From contig NC_092573.1 in assembly GCF_037975245.1 (NCBI RefSeq), positions 23,341,265 through 23,405,264 of the forward strand: a stretch of DNA of 64,000 nt. Reading direction: 5' to 3'. The position numbers and the translations under genes are program-made. Below, piece after piece: positions 1 to 12,530 of this stretch. This DNA is from Apostichopus japonicus. Its lineage: Eukaryota > Echinodermata > Holothuroidea > Aspidochirotida > Stichopodidae. Below the pieces are notes generated by a model. The model was not told the DNA's origin. It was given only the letters and a program-made list of their open reading frames with translations, and did no database searches. How positions within the stretch are numbered: the stretch's first letter is position 1; every line of letters begins with the position of its first letter.

Positions 1-2159
1 TTAAATTTAAGTATTTAAGTTTTTTTAGTCAATACAATCATAGGAATTGTCCTTAAAATTCTGAAAAGAGTTTTCTCGGGTGGAATGTTGCCGAACTGAT
101 GATTTCCAATTCAAGATTAAATGTTCTGGAAATTTTTTTTCTTTTTCTTTCTTTCTTTGGAAGTGCCAAAACTCCTTTAATTGACATAACTGACGGTGTT
201 GTCAACTGCATAATTAGCCAAAATAATCATCACCATTTTTCTCTAATTTAACACAAAGTTGTGAGAATACATTTCACTGTGTTCTGACTGGTCATTTGAA
301 ATCTTTTTTGTCAGTCGTGTATAAAATATGGAAGTACCTTTTCCAAAATGAGATAATAGCACTCTGGTGAATACAAAGGTCATACAAAAGCTTGATTAGG
401 CTTTTGCCAGTAAAAATCCAGAACTTTATTCTTCTAAACTGAGAGCTCATCAAAATGGTACACCATATACTACACCAGATTCACACAATTGAATTAATTT
501 GACCTCCTTATCCTCCTGGATTAAATCAGACCAGTTACAGATAACCTGATACCAATGAAAATGTACGGTTTGTCGATGCATCTCCAGCAATGCTCTCTAA
601 TTTTCCTCTTTTTTTTTTTCTTTTCTTTTCTTTTCAAGCCCCGGCTTAAACGCTCCAGTGGCAGAATATATCGGCGAGCGTGTATTGTTGTACAAAACAA
701 GAAGAGGATAAAAAACACTCCTAACAGAGGAGTGATCAATTAATCAATTGACGACTTGGAATATCAGCCACGGGGAAAGTCACGACTCATTGGTTTCAAT
801 CAAATTGACTTTAATCAGTCGCATTGGATACACACAAGTACAAGCAGACTCACTCTTTTGGTAGGTGACTTGCATTGATCTTCATTAAAAGGACACGGAG
901 AGAGAGAGAGAGATGAAGGAAAACGAAACGGGGCACAAAAGTATAAATAAATAAACACAAATTTGAGTTGTATGACGCACTGTCAGACAAGGAAATACAA
1001 TGTAGTTGTGCTACTAGCAACTACAACATGCTAATGGCCTTATATTGCTTCAATTAACTCTTACAGCTTACACAGTTGACAATGTTTAGCATGAAATTTG
1101 GAAAACATACTGCATTTACTGACCATGCCATGCAAGGTCCTGTTACCATTAGACGGCGAACGTGGTACAGTACTCGTTGAACCCCAGCGCTCTGGGTCCG
1201 ATTTGGAGTGTAGACATGGATCAGACACCAAGATATGAACCCCATGATAGGTTAGGATCGGGGGAGGAATTCAGACCATGCGCCCTGTGTTTAATTTTAA
1301 GCTTTCATCCTAAAGGCATAATGCTCACACGTTTTACAGGACTCCCTACTCCTCCCCCCCCCCCCTCTGATAAGCCTGTGTGGTTTTTAAGCATTTGACT
1401 GCTCCTAAATATTAGTAATTTATCAACCATTTTTAAGCCTTTGCAGAAATTTTTGGCAGCCCACACATATATTGCAATGTGGTTTGAATCATTGTCAAAC
1501 TTCTGAAATTCATTCTTCTGGGGTGCAATTTTGGAGATCAAAATAATAACATCAGAACACGCTTCCGTGGAATTTAAGGCCTTTAACAGTCAAACTTGGT
1601 GCCACCAAATTGCTTATAAACTGCAAGAGTTACTGGTAGCTTGGGACTCGACTTAACAGGCATTCATATGTAAGGGTAAATGATGGCTATGCATGGATAA
1701 TTACATACTGACTTTCAGCTTCAACTGTTAATATTTTTTTTTAAGTTCACAAAATCATAATTCCTGGTACAATGATAGATAAGTTCAACAATCTACTAAC
1801 CAAACCATTTTGCAGCAAGGAATTTTTTTTTTTTTTTAATGTGAAAACTTCACTTATATAAATGCTATGATACAATACGGAACTTGTCCAACTTCGAAAC
1901 TTTATTAAAATTGCCAGAAGATCTCAAAACGTGAGGCTCAAATTTAAGTGGTCATTAGACATTTCAAAGTGTACTAACAAAAAATGTCAATTTTAATTCT
2001 TATTTTTTTTATTCTTTTACTCTGTTGGTGTTTCCTCTGTTTCTCATTTCCTTTTGTCCCCGTTGTCGCCTCTAGACTGACCACCACAAGGCCTTATTAA
2101 AACATTATTTACGTTTCTTTCTCAGAGAATCTCGGAGGCTTATGTAAGTTATGAGAGTG
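1..2159. other. Gene-free stretch
   Basis: AT-rich sequence with T runs (near 130 and 610), a (GA)n at 900-912 and a C homopolymer at about 1354-1366. No exon or RNA gene seen. Confidence 0.6.
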
Positions 2160-2275
2160 ACCACCAAAACGAGGGTTAGCTATGCCCCGGACTGTGGTCG
2201 ACATCCCAGCTGGATGGCCGCCCCTGTACCTTTGTTGACTTCAACAAAAGATTCAACACGCTATTGAGTGGGTGA
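2160..2275 (+). mobile_element. Possible non-LTR reverse-transcriptase relic
   Basis: One frame reads DGRPCTFVDFNKRFNTLL. It resembles the F.DF.KAFD block of LINE reverse transcriptases, with the catalytic-region Asp context degenerate and stops on both sides. Only about 20 residues, so weak. Confidence 0.3.
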
Positions 2276-3057
2276 ATCAACAATACATTATGAAACATGC
2301 CTTGGATCATATTTATTTCGGGCAGTTATTTCCTGGTCTAAGCTGTCATCATTGACCCGACCACCTGCAAAGAAACTTGACATGCCTATGGTTAACACTT
2401 GAAAAAAAGGATGAAAATTTGAGAAATGAACAAAACAAGGAGGTGGAAGGGGGGGGGAGGTGGGGAGGTGGAGGCTGCAGTGAAAACTTATCTGGAACAG
2501 CATATTTATAGAAGTATTTCACAGCTCAATGAATTTGGAATAAACAGTAGGGTTCTGTGATCACTTTGGCAGGTATGTATGTATATATGCAGCAGTCCCC
2601 AACAATAGGGAGGGAGGAGGAGGGGTGGAGAGGTAGGAGCCCGTAATCCCATAATATTGATATATAAGCTAAAAATATAAACAACAAGGTCTTGTTTACA
2701 TACTGCATCACAGAGAAGGTACAGCACAGTATCATCTCCTTCCACTTATTATGACATATTTGTTGTAACTTGCAGTGTTCCAGTCATCAAGACATCAATG
2801 CACAGTATAATGTTACCTCTTTCTATATGGTAAACAGTAGGTGGGGCTGTCCCTTTTAAACCAGCTTGACTGTCTGCAGAGTTTGTGTGTAATAGACTGC
2901 AATAAAACTGGTCAAGAATTCTATAGACTTTGACCATTGCACAATGTTTTCTCAAACACTTTTCTTTTCTTTTCTTTCCCCCCCCCCCCCTCCTTGTAGG
3001 TTTATTACAACACATGAGCACTATCTGAGCAGCAAAGAAAATCTTGGCTAGAAATGT

Positions 3058-3125
3058 TTGAGGATTCAAACCAGTGACCCCACCCAGGATTACAAGCCCT
3101 GTACTCAAGCCGACTGAGTTCATGA
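3058..3125 (-). mobile_element. tRNA(Thr)-like SINE head
   Basis: Minus strand ACTCAGTCGGCTTGAGTAC, a CTTGTAA anticodon-like loop, and GGTTTGAATCC as a B-box. There is no closed acceptor stem. A poly-G run and (GAAAA)n follow. Confidence 0.4.
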
Positions 3126-4600
3126 GTGACTTAATGTGTTGAAATCACTATATATTTTATAGCCATTTCTTTGCTGGGGTGCCAGGCAAAGGCCGTAATT
3201 ACCTTTACATACCGTGTATCCACGGATCACATGAATAGATTAATTTGATCAAATTTCATGTCAATTATTATTCAGATACTTATTAAAAGAGAAACTTAAA
3301 CCTTCTTAAGCAGAATACACATCATAACCGTTTAAAAATGCAACAAATGGGATGCGAGGAGCGAAGTATATTTAAAGAAAACCCACACAATTTCAGATTA
3401 GCAGACTTCTTTCATTTCCTTGTCTACTAGAAACATTTTCTTGTTGAGAGGTCAATTGGATATGCTGATGAATATTTTATTAAACCAGTGTCAATAATTT
3501 TACTGATGCCTCTTAAGATGATCTGATTTGTGAACAATAGTCTGCAGTTTAATCAAATTTGTTCGCATCAATTAGTCAAAGTTACGTGTTTCAGACAGAA
3601 TTGAGAGAGTCCATGTACCATAACTCAAACCTCTAACTTTTACATCACAAAAGTCAAAGTTTAGTTACATATATACATGTATAGTAAAAGCATAAAGCCA
3701 AAACGGCGGAACGAAATGTCAAAGATTTTTCGAAGAATAGATTTGCAAAAATGTCAACTATGTTTATTACAGTATGACATCTACAGCCATTGATATTGTT
3801 TGGCAAAAGTAACAGTAACGTTAAAAACTGGGAAATTTGAAGGGGGGGGGGTTGGGAATTTGCACTTTTTGAAACAAATTCTCCACATAAGTACAAAGTA
3901 TGTTATGCAATTTAATACTTTTCAGAAGTAAAAAAAAACCTTTCAAAATACTTCTTTCTAAGAGCGGCAAAGTTCTAACATATCTTTGATCCCTCTTCAC
4001 GATATTGTGATGGAAAGTTAATCAATTTATGACGTTAATAATCAACTTCAACATGGACAAAGCAGTTCAATGAAGCTATTTCCTCTGTGACTCTCTTCCA
4101 ATTGTACCGTTTACACAGACCAAAAAAAATGTGTAACTGATCAATATGAAAGACCACCGTTCTTTGGAGAGAGATGGGGTTAACGTGGAAATGGCTACCT
4201 ATTCTTCTGTCATAGTGAATTAATTTCTAGTTTCATAGCCAATCGGTTTTCGCTGACAGCATTCTTAAACTTTACCAGCGAGGCTGCCTGGGAATCAATT
4301 AACGCTTCCTGTCTACAAGCTCGTGCTTTTTCCTTGGCCACACTTTCTTTCCTTCATGTAGTTTACCCTGATGAATAAACTTGTACTGATGATAGCATCA
4401 TGACATCAAACTGCTTGAGTTTATAACAAAGTTTTGCTGCTGCTGATGGTTAGACTAGCAGTGGCACATATGTACTGTACCTACAAAGACCTCCTCCCCC
4501 CATACACAAATTGCAGAGCAATAGGCCAGCCATTGAAAACCAGTGCCAACTACTGTACAGAATGCTATATGAGTGGGAGCATAATTCATTAACGCTTTGA
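3126..4600. other. Gene-free stretch
   Basis: AT-rich with a G homopolymer at 3842-3850. Nothing recognisable. Confidence 0.6.
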
Positions 4601-4817
4601 TAAGATATCTGATAGGTAACTGGAGGTATGTATGTGAAATCACTCTTTACATCTTGTTCACATTTGAGAACGCAAGGAGAATCAGGATCCTTTCTCTCCT
4701 CGGAGAGGTAACAGAGCCGACCCCGGACGTGTTCACATGTGAGAATGCAAGGTGGATCAACGACAAATGCGAGGACATTATGCAATCACAAAATGGTCAT
4801 GATGATTGTTTACAGTC

Positions 4818-5105
4818 CACTGTGAGGGCTTCTTTTCGGATGTTCACAAACCACTTCTTTTGCCAATTTATGAGGAAGAAGAAACGACATTCCAGTTACC
4901 AGAGATCTCTGGTCGCATGATACCCCAAGCCACCACACTACAAGACCCTCCCCCAAAACGAGATCAAGATTGTGGGCTCATTAATGTGAACATTAATGAT
5001 ACACTGATGCCAATTTACATGAAATTTGTACCAGATGACCAAGCATACCATGAAGTGGGTATAACGATACAGGGGTCCTACAAATTTTCCGACAGATTCT
5101 CATAA
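4818..5105 (+). CDS. Orphan terminal exon or gene relic, unrecognised
   Basis: Two bases plus 94 codons and a TAA stop, following a possible acceptor (GATTGTTTACAG). The peptide runs from HCEGFFSDVHKPLLLP to GSYKFSDRFS, is rich in Asp, Glu, Pro and Ile, and has no repeats. Immediately upstream (4597-4815) a different frame is open and contains two related segments about 75 bp apart (FTFENAR and FTCENAR). The pair may be one frameshifted relic or an exon following an intron. No family recognised and no upstream exons found. Confidence 0.35.
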   Translation, partial: HCEGFFSDVHKPLLLPIYEEEETTFQLPEISGRMIPQATTLQDPPPKRDQDCGLINVNINDTLMPIYMKFVPDDQAYHEVGITIQGSYKFSDRFS

Positions 5106-6180
5106 CTAGACCAATTTATGGAATTCTGCAAAAACGGCTCAAGCTAATGTTTTTTTTTTTTTTTTCGTTTTCGTTTTTTTTCTTCGTTATTAAGAAACAT
5201 GACACTGGGGAAATTTCATTTTCAGTTTCTCAATGTCTGAACAAAAATGGAAATGTAGAACGACAATTTGCTCTTCTCGACATGAGAAAGCAGTCACGAA
5301 GGCGCATTTAAAATTAACCGAGTACCCTGGATCACAGGTCTAGTTCCCCAAAGAAATCACTTTACACTATCATCGTATGCCCAATTGGTTGTCTCGTTTT
5401 CTAATAAAATGTTCAGATTTCATCAAAGTATTACTACCTTGGGGACAATTCGTTGCTATTTCAATAGCTGCTTTCGGTTGCACATGTATATAGTCACTCA
5501 GTGGCTCGTCACATTGAAGTTCTGCTTGTCCTGAAAACTATGCGTGGGACCTTACCCAATTGTTAAATTTTCACATAAAAAGTTTCATTTTTAAACTCGT
5601 CCTTGAGGCTTTCATGAAAAATGGAGAGATGATTCAAATTTTTTAATGATGGCTATAATGGGGGTTACGTCTATAGGACTTTTACGATCAGCAAAACTGA
5701 ATGTTCTGTATAAATTAACAGAGTGTAATGGGAAGTCCTGTGTTGAAAGAATAAATATATATAAATGGAAAGGAACAAGTTTCTACTCGAATAATATACT
5801 GTACGCATTGCATGAAACAGCTCTCTGCATCGTAGACCAATGAGAGAGAGTATTGTGATAATGGGGAGACTGAGCAAATGAAAATGTCATTTTAAAAGCA
5901 GTGAAACTTATCCAGGTGTGTATAGCCATTAACAAATTCCCCAGTTGGATACTTGAAAAACAACTTCTTAATTTGGTAATCTCAGCTTGATCAGTTTCAA
6001 TTTCAACTAAAACAGTTCACTTATGTCTACTGAGTGTGCCTGGAAATAACTGAGGTACTGTATACAGTATATAAAGGATAATTATCTAGTTTAATCTATA
6101 GCTAAGTACCTTCTACAGCTTTTGCCATTTTTAACATTCATGTACAGAAGTCTCCAAAACATGTACACACATGTATCATA
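5106..6180. other. Gene-free stretch
   Basis: Starts with a T-rich run (5150-5180). No supported exon. Confidence 0.6.
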
Positions 6181-6425
6181 GGAGTGTTAGCTCAGTGGTT
6201 AACGCTGGTGCCTTTCAATCATAAGGTCCCGAGTTCGAGTCACTCCAAGATTAATGTATGTTGTCCAGTTACAGAGTTGTTGACAATTGACGATTCATAA
6301 TCATGGACGTTAAATATGAATCTAAGAGACTGACTTCTGTCAGCTTGCAGCTGTGATATAAGCCAATGATGGCTTCTTCGCGAGTTCCTGCTTGCTGGAG
6401 GATCTAAAATACAATACAATACAAT
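6181..6425 (+). mobile_element. tRNA-derived SINE, copy 1
   Basis: The head carries an A box (TTAGCTCAGTGGTTAACG) and a B box (GAGTTCGAGTCACTCC) of a tRNA promoter, followed by a unique body and an (ACAAT)n tail. About 245 bp. The same family occurs at 42107-42353 and, inverted, at 57611-57835. Confidence 0.85.
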
Positions 6426-6477
6426 CTGTAGGTTCCATGGATTTCAGAACATACAACGAGTGTGGAGGTGTTGCGAG

Positions 6478-6514
6478 GAGACAGGTAAGTGAGAAGCAAA
6501 GTAAAGCCACATGC
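6478..6514 (+). repeat. Dispersed ACAGGTAAG repeat, copy 1
   Basis: GAGACAGGTAAGTGAGAAGC followed by AAAGTAAA. Part of a five-copy family (see 9924, 15940, 19391, 62480). Lies just after SINE copy 1. Confidence 0.5.
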
Positions 6515-9500
6515 TTATGGAACAGAACACAAATGAATGAATGCATTAGTCCTAGTTGAAGATCAGGTACATTATTGCACGACCGTAGATAGCAAAGAGA
6601 TATGAGAATTACATTCCATTTATAAACATGTTATTAACCAAGTCACTGTGTGTAAATTTAACAGAACAAGGATTTCATACACTACATCATTACAAGTACA
6701 TACAAACTAAGAGAGTTTATACTGTAAGCAAGTTTGTCAATAAAGAACAGTGCTACAGGAATCATCGGGGGGGGGGGGGGGTGAGGGGGGGCTGTTGGGA
6801 GACCCAGATGACATAATGAAATATTTGCCACTCTTGCTTGACCAACGATACAGTTCAACAAGCGAACAATAAAGTGAGTCATTAAAGATGCGAGGCTAGC
6901 AAACTTTCATTGACATGCGTGCACGAAGATAAAGAAGGAAGTACCTCAGTGGAAAGTGTCAACATAGTCAAATTATTGATTTCAACTACAGGTGGCATCA
7001 ATAGTACAAAGGTCAATGTTGCGTTGGAATTGACAAATTGACACCAATCATCACATGTTTATCGAAGTTGGAGATATCTGGTTTAGTTCAAGAGTAAGAC
7101 CAAATAGCATGACTAGGGAAATGTCGACTATTTCCTTTAATGTATATTCAACATGAAGTCCACAGGAATAATTTAGTGTTCAAATTTGTGCATTATAAAG
7201 TATCAAGGTTCTTGTAATCAGAACCTGCTATGCAGATTGGCCCTTGTAATTTAGCAAGTTGCCAATTTTGCATAGCCATTTGCAATGCGATTCCAGATAA
7301 AGTTACTCCCTGTGATGGGAACCCGTAATATCTAACCAAATAAATGAAATTGTGTCCCTGATATCACAAATTACACTTTCCCAGTTTGTACACGGGTAGG
7401 AACATACAGTATAAACAGAAAGTTTAATTCTAAAATGTGAGCTTGAAAAGGTGTCATACATGTGCAACTATTACTCTGAGATCATCTATATACTATACAA
7501 TAGAAGTTTTACTGAAGGTATTACTAGCACTGGGTAATGCTTCCATGGTAAGCAACAACTATACAGTTTACCACCTTGTGGCAGAACTTTCCAATGACCC
7601 CATCCTTTCAAAAGATGAGAAGGTGGATTTAGTTTAAAATTTCTTCTACAACGATGAACAATTTATTTCCTTTTGGTTTAGCATGGACAACAACCTCACT
7701 GTATGTAACCTTAACATATATAGAGATCTGACACACAAGATGGAGCCAGAAATGAAACCCTACTCGGCTTACAAGTACTGTCTAATATTTCAGTTTTCCA
7801 TTTCTTTGTGCAGAGCTATCCAAGCAATAATGGACAGTCCTGTGATCAAGAAGTTGGTGTGATATTTCTTAGCATCATGGATGTGCCTGCCATGTATCTC
7901 AGATTTAACCATGTACAGTTTTATGTATTACTTGGCTAGGGTAATCTATTGATAGAATCATGTTGTACTTTCCAAAAATGAAACAAAACTATACATAAAT
8001 GTTTACAATAAATATTACAATTCAATGGCCTCAGTTCACATTTGATAAAGAAAAAAAAAAGGGGGGGGGGTGATCAGGAACTTGCACTCTTTCAGGAAAG
8101 TAAATCAAGCTGATCCATTGTCTTTATCCCCATGTAACAATAAATGGCAGATGTTTCAGTAAACAGGCAACGTCGGGGTACGGCGGCTATTAAGCACCAC
8201 CCCCTGTACTGCAGCTTACGTTGCAGATAAGTTGTTATGGAACAACTCCCTGGTTTTACCATGTCCTGTTTGAGAGGATTATAAGGGGATAAAACATCCT
8301 CAAGGTGAGGAAGGGAAGAGAAATGAGCGAGGAACCTTAGAGACGGTGCAGGTACATATGAAAGATGAAATACAAGATGGGAGGAGGAGGGATAAACAGA
8401 AGAATCCCTTTCTGCACCAGACAATATACAAACGCAGGTGAGGAGACCACACACTGTCGCAGTATCACTGCTCGGTGCTATTTATAAGCAACACATTGAT
8501 ATTTACAGCAAAAAATAAATAAAAAATCATCAAAATGAAAAATCATCAAAATATGAAATATGGTTTGATTCAAGGTAGGTTAATTCCAAACTCCCATCTT
8601 CGGTGTATACATAGAACATATACCGTGACTTCAAACTTGCGACGGCAAACTTCTACTGTAACTTATAAACTGTAAGCAAATTCTCTCAATTTTCCGTTAA
8701 TTTACAAAAGATGATTTTACACTCAAATAAGCACATGAGATCTCGTTTTGTTTGCTGCATGCTCTCCTAAGATCTATTAATAACCAACGCTTCTTCACCT
8801 TAACTGTTTTTTGTCTGGTATCGTCATTGATTATTTTTTTTTCCTCTCTCTCTCTCTGTTTGTTTCTTTATTTTGTTCCTAAATTAGCCTTAAAGTGCCC
8901 AAAATAAAAAGACACTTGTGACCTATTTTAGAACAAAGAAGAGTGAAATGGAGGCAGTGGGTTTTTTTCTTCTTCCTCCTCTTCTTCTTCTTTTTGAGGG
9001 AGTAAAGGCTAAAGAGGTAAGTATCAGATTCTTTTGCAGGGTAATATTTAAGTCATCCAATTTCTTATCTTATCTAACACACTTCCTTCGTCTTTTCTCC
9101 TTGTTTTTTTTCTTCTTTAACTTCTTCTACTTCTTCTTCTTCTGCTTCCCTTTTTGAAGCCATTAATTGGTTCAAGGAACGGCGTTGCTTTTTTGATGTA
9201 TTCTTGTGGACACCAATTAACAGGTTTAGTAGATTGCAGGAGTTATTATATTTTTTTTCCAAGGTGCATCAACAGGCATTAAGATAGTAATAAACTACTT
9301 TGTAAAAGTTTGAAAAGGAAATGGTTTTATGAAGATCCCCCATGCCGTCGAATGGAAAATGAAAGAAGCTTGTTGACAGAAATGAACAAATTATAGGCGT
9401 AACAATAGTCATCTTGTTAATTTGTTTTATAATGATATGTACAAACATTATCCAAGTGATGACCGATTTATCATCTAATGTGTTGTTTTATAGTCAACAA

Positions 9501-9923
9501 AGCCCTCCCTACTTCCCTTCCCACCTTATTCCCCCCTTATGCCCTGCACCCTCACGGCACAATATGTTATGGTGAGTCTACTTGCACTACTTACAAATCC
9601 TCTGCTTTCTATTTGGAAAATTTGTTAAGTACTTTAGTTTTTCAATATCTACGCCAGTTTCTTTGTTTTTGTGACAAATAAAATTGGCAATCTTTCAATG
9701 AATGTTTCTGTTTTTGGTTCACAAAAGTAGTCATTTAATTATGGGTATCCTGAGTAGTTAAAATGAGCAAACTTTACTATTTCCTCTGGCCCACCCACTC
9801 AAACATGATTTCTTCTCTGGGGAAAATGTGAGGATGATAGCAAAACACCAAAGTCAAGATCACTCCACTTTCTGACTGGTAGATTTTGAATGAGAAAGTG
9901 GGCAGAGTCTCGGAAGTAACAAA
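6515..9923. other. Mostly gene-free stretch
   Basis: G homopolymers at about 6767-6781 and 8061-8070, and a CT/TTC-rich stretch at 8840-9150. Short coding-like frames follow acceptor-like sites at 7575-7640 (HLVAELSNDPILSKDEK) and 7819-7860, but they cannot be joined into a convincing gene. The 120-codon minus frame at 8454-8092 has no recognisable content. Confidence 0.5.
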
Positions 9924-10022
9924 ATAGGGCAGGGCGCAGGGCTAAAACATTTCCAGTCGCTTAGGTAGATAGGAAGTGCAATTGTAGTTTGGACACAGGT
10001 AAGAGAGGAGCGAAGTAAATTT
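9924..10022 (+). repeat. Dispersed ACAGGTAAG repeat, copy 2
   Basis: Longest copy: GGTAGATAGGAAGTGCAA, GTAGTTTGG, then ACAGGTAAGAGAGGAGCG and AAGTAAAT, with a shared GGGCTAAAACATTTCCAG part upstream. Confidence 0.6.
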
Positions 10023-12261
10023 CTGATTTATAAATGCTACCTGACTCTACAAGATATTGCAGCTGATGGGAAGAACATATTTTCCAAGTCTGTTTTGGCA
10101 AGTTTTAGCCCATGGATTGCAGTTGGGAGATATTGTGTACATAAACGATGAGCTAGGGTTTCAATTAAAGCTGAAAATATATGTTTTGATGAACTTGCTT
10201 ACAACTTGGTTATAATATATCTTAAAGTAGAGAAACCACAATGAAAACTTTTGGAGGGTGAAAATGACGAAACTTCTAAACACCAGAGTCACCATACTAC
10301 ACTACACTCATAATACCAGAGTCACCACACTTTGTGTATCCAATGGCAGGGTGAAAGTGAAAAATTTTGAAACAGCCTGGCTATTGCTGTTTGTAGATCT
10401 ATAGTCCACCTGTAGACAGAGTCAAACTTTATCACAAAAATGTGGTGTTTGTTATCCATAAAATACATTAATTTCAAAACTTTACTCTCTTTCCCAATTA
10501 GAAACATTCCTTCATGCCATAAATCATTTCATTGCTAGCAGGAGGTTGATCTCTATATTTCTCTTGAATCCTCAAGTTTAGGAGTAAAATAAGGAAAAAA
10601 CAAACTTTATGTTTGGAATTAACCCTTAACCTCATCTAACCATGAAAGGCTAAAAATAGCCACCAGAGTAGACAGCCATCTTGTCGTTTTGTACTGCAAT
10701 GTTACTTTCAATTTTGAACTTTCTTAGAAATGGCTAACATCAGGAGAAAAAATTACCATTCCTTTCTACCTGATCACTAATAAAGAAATTGACCTTACTT
10801 GTTGGGCAAGTTTAACTCATGCCTAGTATTTCTTGGCCTAGTTGGAAGTCTTGAGTTTTCAAACATCAAGGCCCAGCAGTGCTGGTTTTCTGTTCTTCCT
10901 TTTACTAATTTTTAATTCATATTCAAAACAACAAGTCTGTTATGGTACATAATATATAACTGTACATCACGTGATACTTTCTTTGAAAAATGTATCTATG
11001 AAGAGATGTTTACATGAACGAAATCTCCCTCAAGAGGAGGAAATGCAAGAGAAAAGCCGTTGAATCATTTTAACGACTCCATCAACGACCCACCTTGGGG
11101 GAGGGGCATGACGGCGACATAACCCATAATACATGAAATAGCGAGGAACAATTGAATTAAACAATCATGACCCGAGCGGCTTTATTCTTTTACTAAGGAA
11201 CAAATTTTTTCGTCAATATAAGACGATGAAAGACCAAATCACGAATGCCAGTATCTGATGTTTTAGACCGTCTGAACTTTGAAATTTGGGTCAAATAGAC
11301 AAAACAAAAACCCACTTATCACTGTTTTTATCACCACCAAATCTGTATTTCCTGACTTAGTCCATGACGCTACAGTAGTTCCTTTCTTTTTGTCAGACAA
11401 CCCAAAAAAGGAAACCTCTGTAGTTTGACCATGTGACAAATGGATCCTTTAAAGTAAACTCACCTACATACCTTCTATTAGATTGCATATATTTATTTCA
11501 ACATAAATTTATCATAGTAGGCACTTTACAATGTAATCAGATTCCCCAAAACTTTCTGGTCTATTGCCGTTTCCCAAATCTACCTGGCTTTGTAACTGGT
11601 AATGTTTATCTCTGCCCCCCCACCCCTCCCATTAACCCTTCCTCCCGGTCAATGCCCATCACCTCTCCCTTTTAATCTACCATTCTTGTAGAAGAGAGCC
11701 TAATTCTGGTAGCAAATCTGGCATCACGCTTCTTGTTTTGTTTTGGACATTATTTGTATAATTAGGCTGAGTTTTGGACTTAGTCATCTGGAAAAAGTTC
11801 TCTCGATATGCAAGATTAGATTGTTGCATATCAACTTTCCTTTTTCATGTGTTTTTTCATGGTGTTGGTACTTTTAATATGTGATCAGATTTATAAACCC
11901 ATTGTATCAAGTAGTGTCCAATGTTAACGTGTCAACACACTTGTGGTAGAATTTCATACAGTTTCCAACAGGAGCACAAATTTGGCAAATTCCATAATGC
12001 CAATTCCATGTAAAAACTTTCCGGACTTTCTGTTCAACTAAATGTAACTTGGTTGAAGTCCTACACCCCCACCCCTCATACCAACTTACAAGGTTCCCCT
12101 TTAATTGTTTTCTTGACTGCTTTCAGAGAAATTTGTCATTAGGGACTAAAATTTCAGTTTGCCTCATCAACGCTGTCAAAAGTAACACTTTTTTAATTGC
12201 ACTTTTCATTGTGTTCAACTTGCGCTACTAACCATCACAAAAAACTGACGGAGAAGAATCA
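10023..12261. other. Gene-free stretch
   Basis: AT-rich, no supported exon. C-rich runs near 11615 and 12065. Confidence 0.6.
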
Positions 12262-12530
12262 ATTTTTTTTTTTTCGGCGCAGGCCACCGCGTCTTAAGGT
12301 CAATATTTTGAGGGAGTCGTCTACAGAGTTTTCGCTCACGATTCTCTGAGTGGCATGAAAATGATCGAGACGACATCGCCAGGGAGGAGAGCTCAAAAGT
12401 GCGAAGACAACTCATCAGAGAAATAGGCCATGCCTGACCTGTTTCTCGTGCTTCATTTGACAATTTGCTTATAACCGCTGCTTCAAAGCCATGGGCCTTT
12501 GCGCTACTGACCAAGAGCTGTTGTTTTTTT
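12262..12530 (-). other. CpG-rich block bounded by oligo(A), possible retrocopy
   Basis: About 240 bp markedly richer in CpG than its neighbours. On the minus strand it ends in GCGCCG followed by twelve or more A. A minus frame is open for 100 codons. On the plus strand a 39-codon frame (QSFRSRFSEWHENDRDDIAR and on) also looks protein-like. I recognise neither. Confidence 0.3.

Noticed and set aside
2749-3123. 124-codon minus-strand frame
   Set aside because: It runs through a tRNA-like SINE head, a G homopolymer and a GAAAA repeat, which explains the Gly/Lys run.
6181-6250. Possible functional tRNA gene
   Set aside because: A and B boxes are good, but the anticodon arm is irregular and the unit recurs with the same non-tRNA body at two other places, so it is a SINE head.
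8092-8454. 120-codon minus-strand frame
   Set aside because: No recognisable motif, no splice or poly(A) context and no compositional difference from its flanks.
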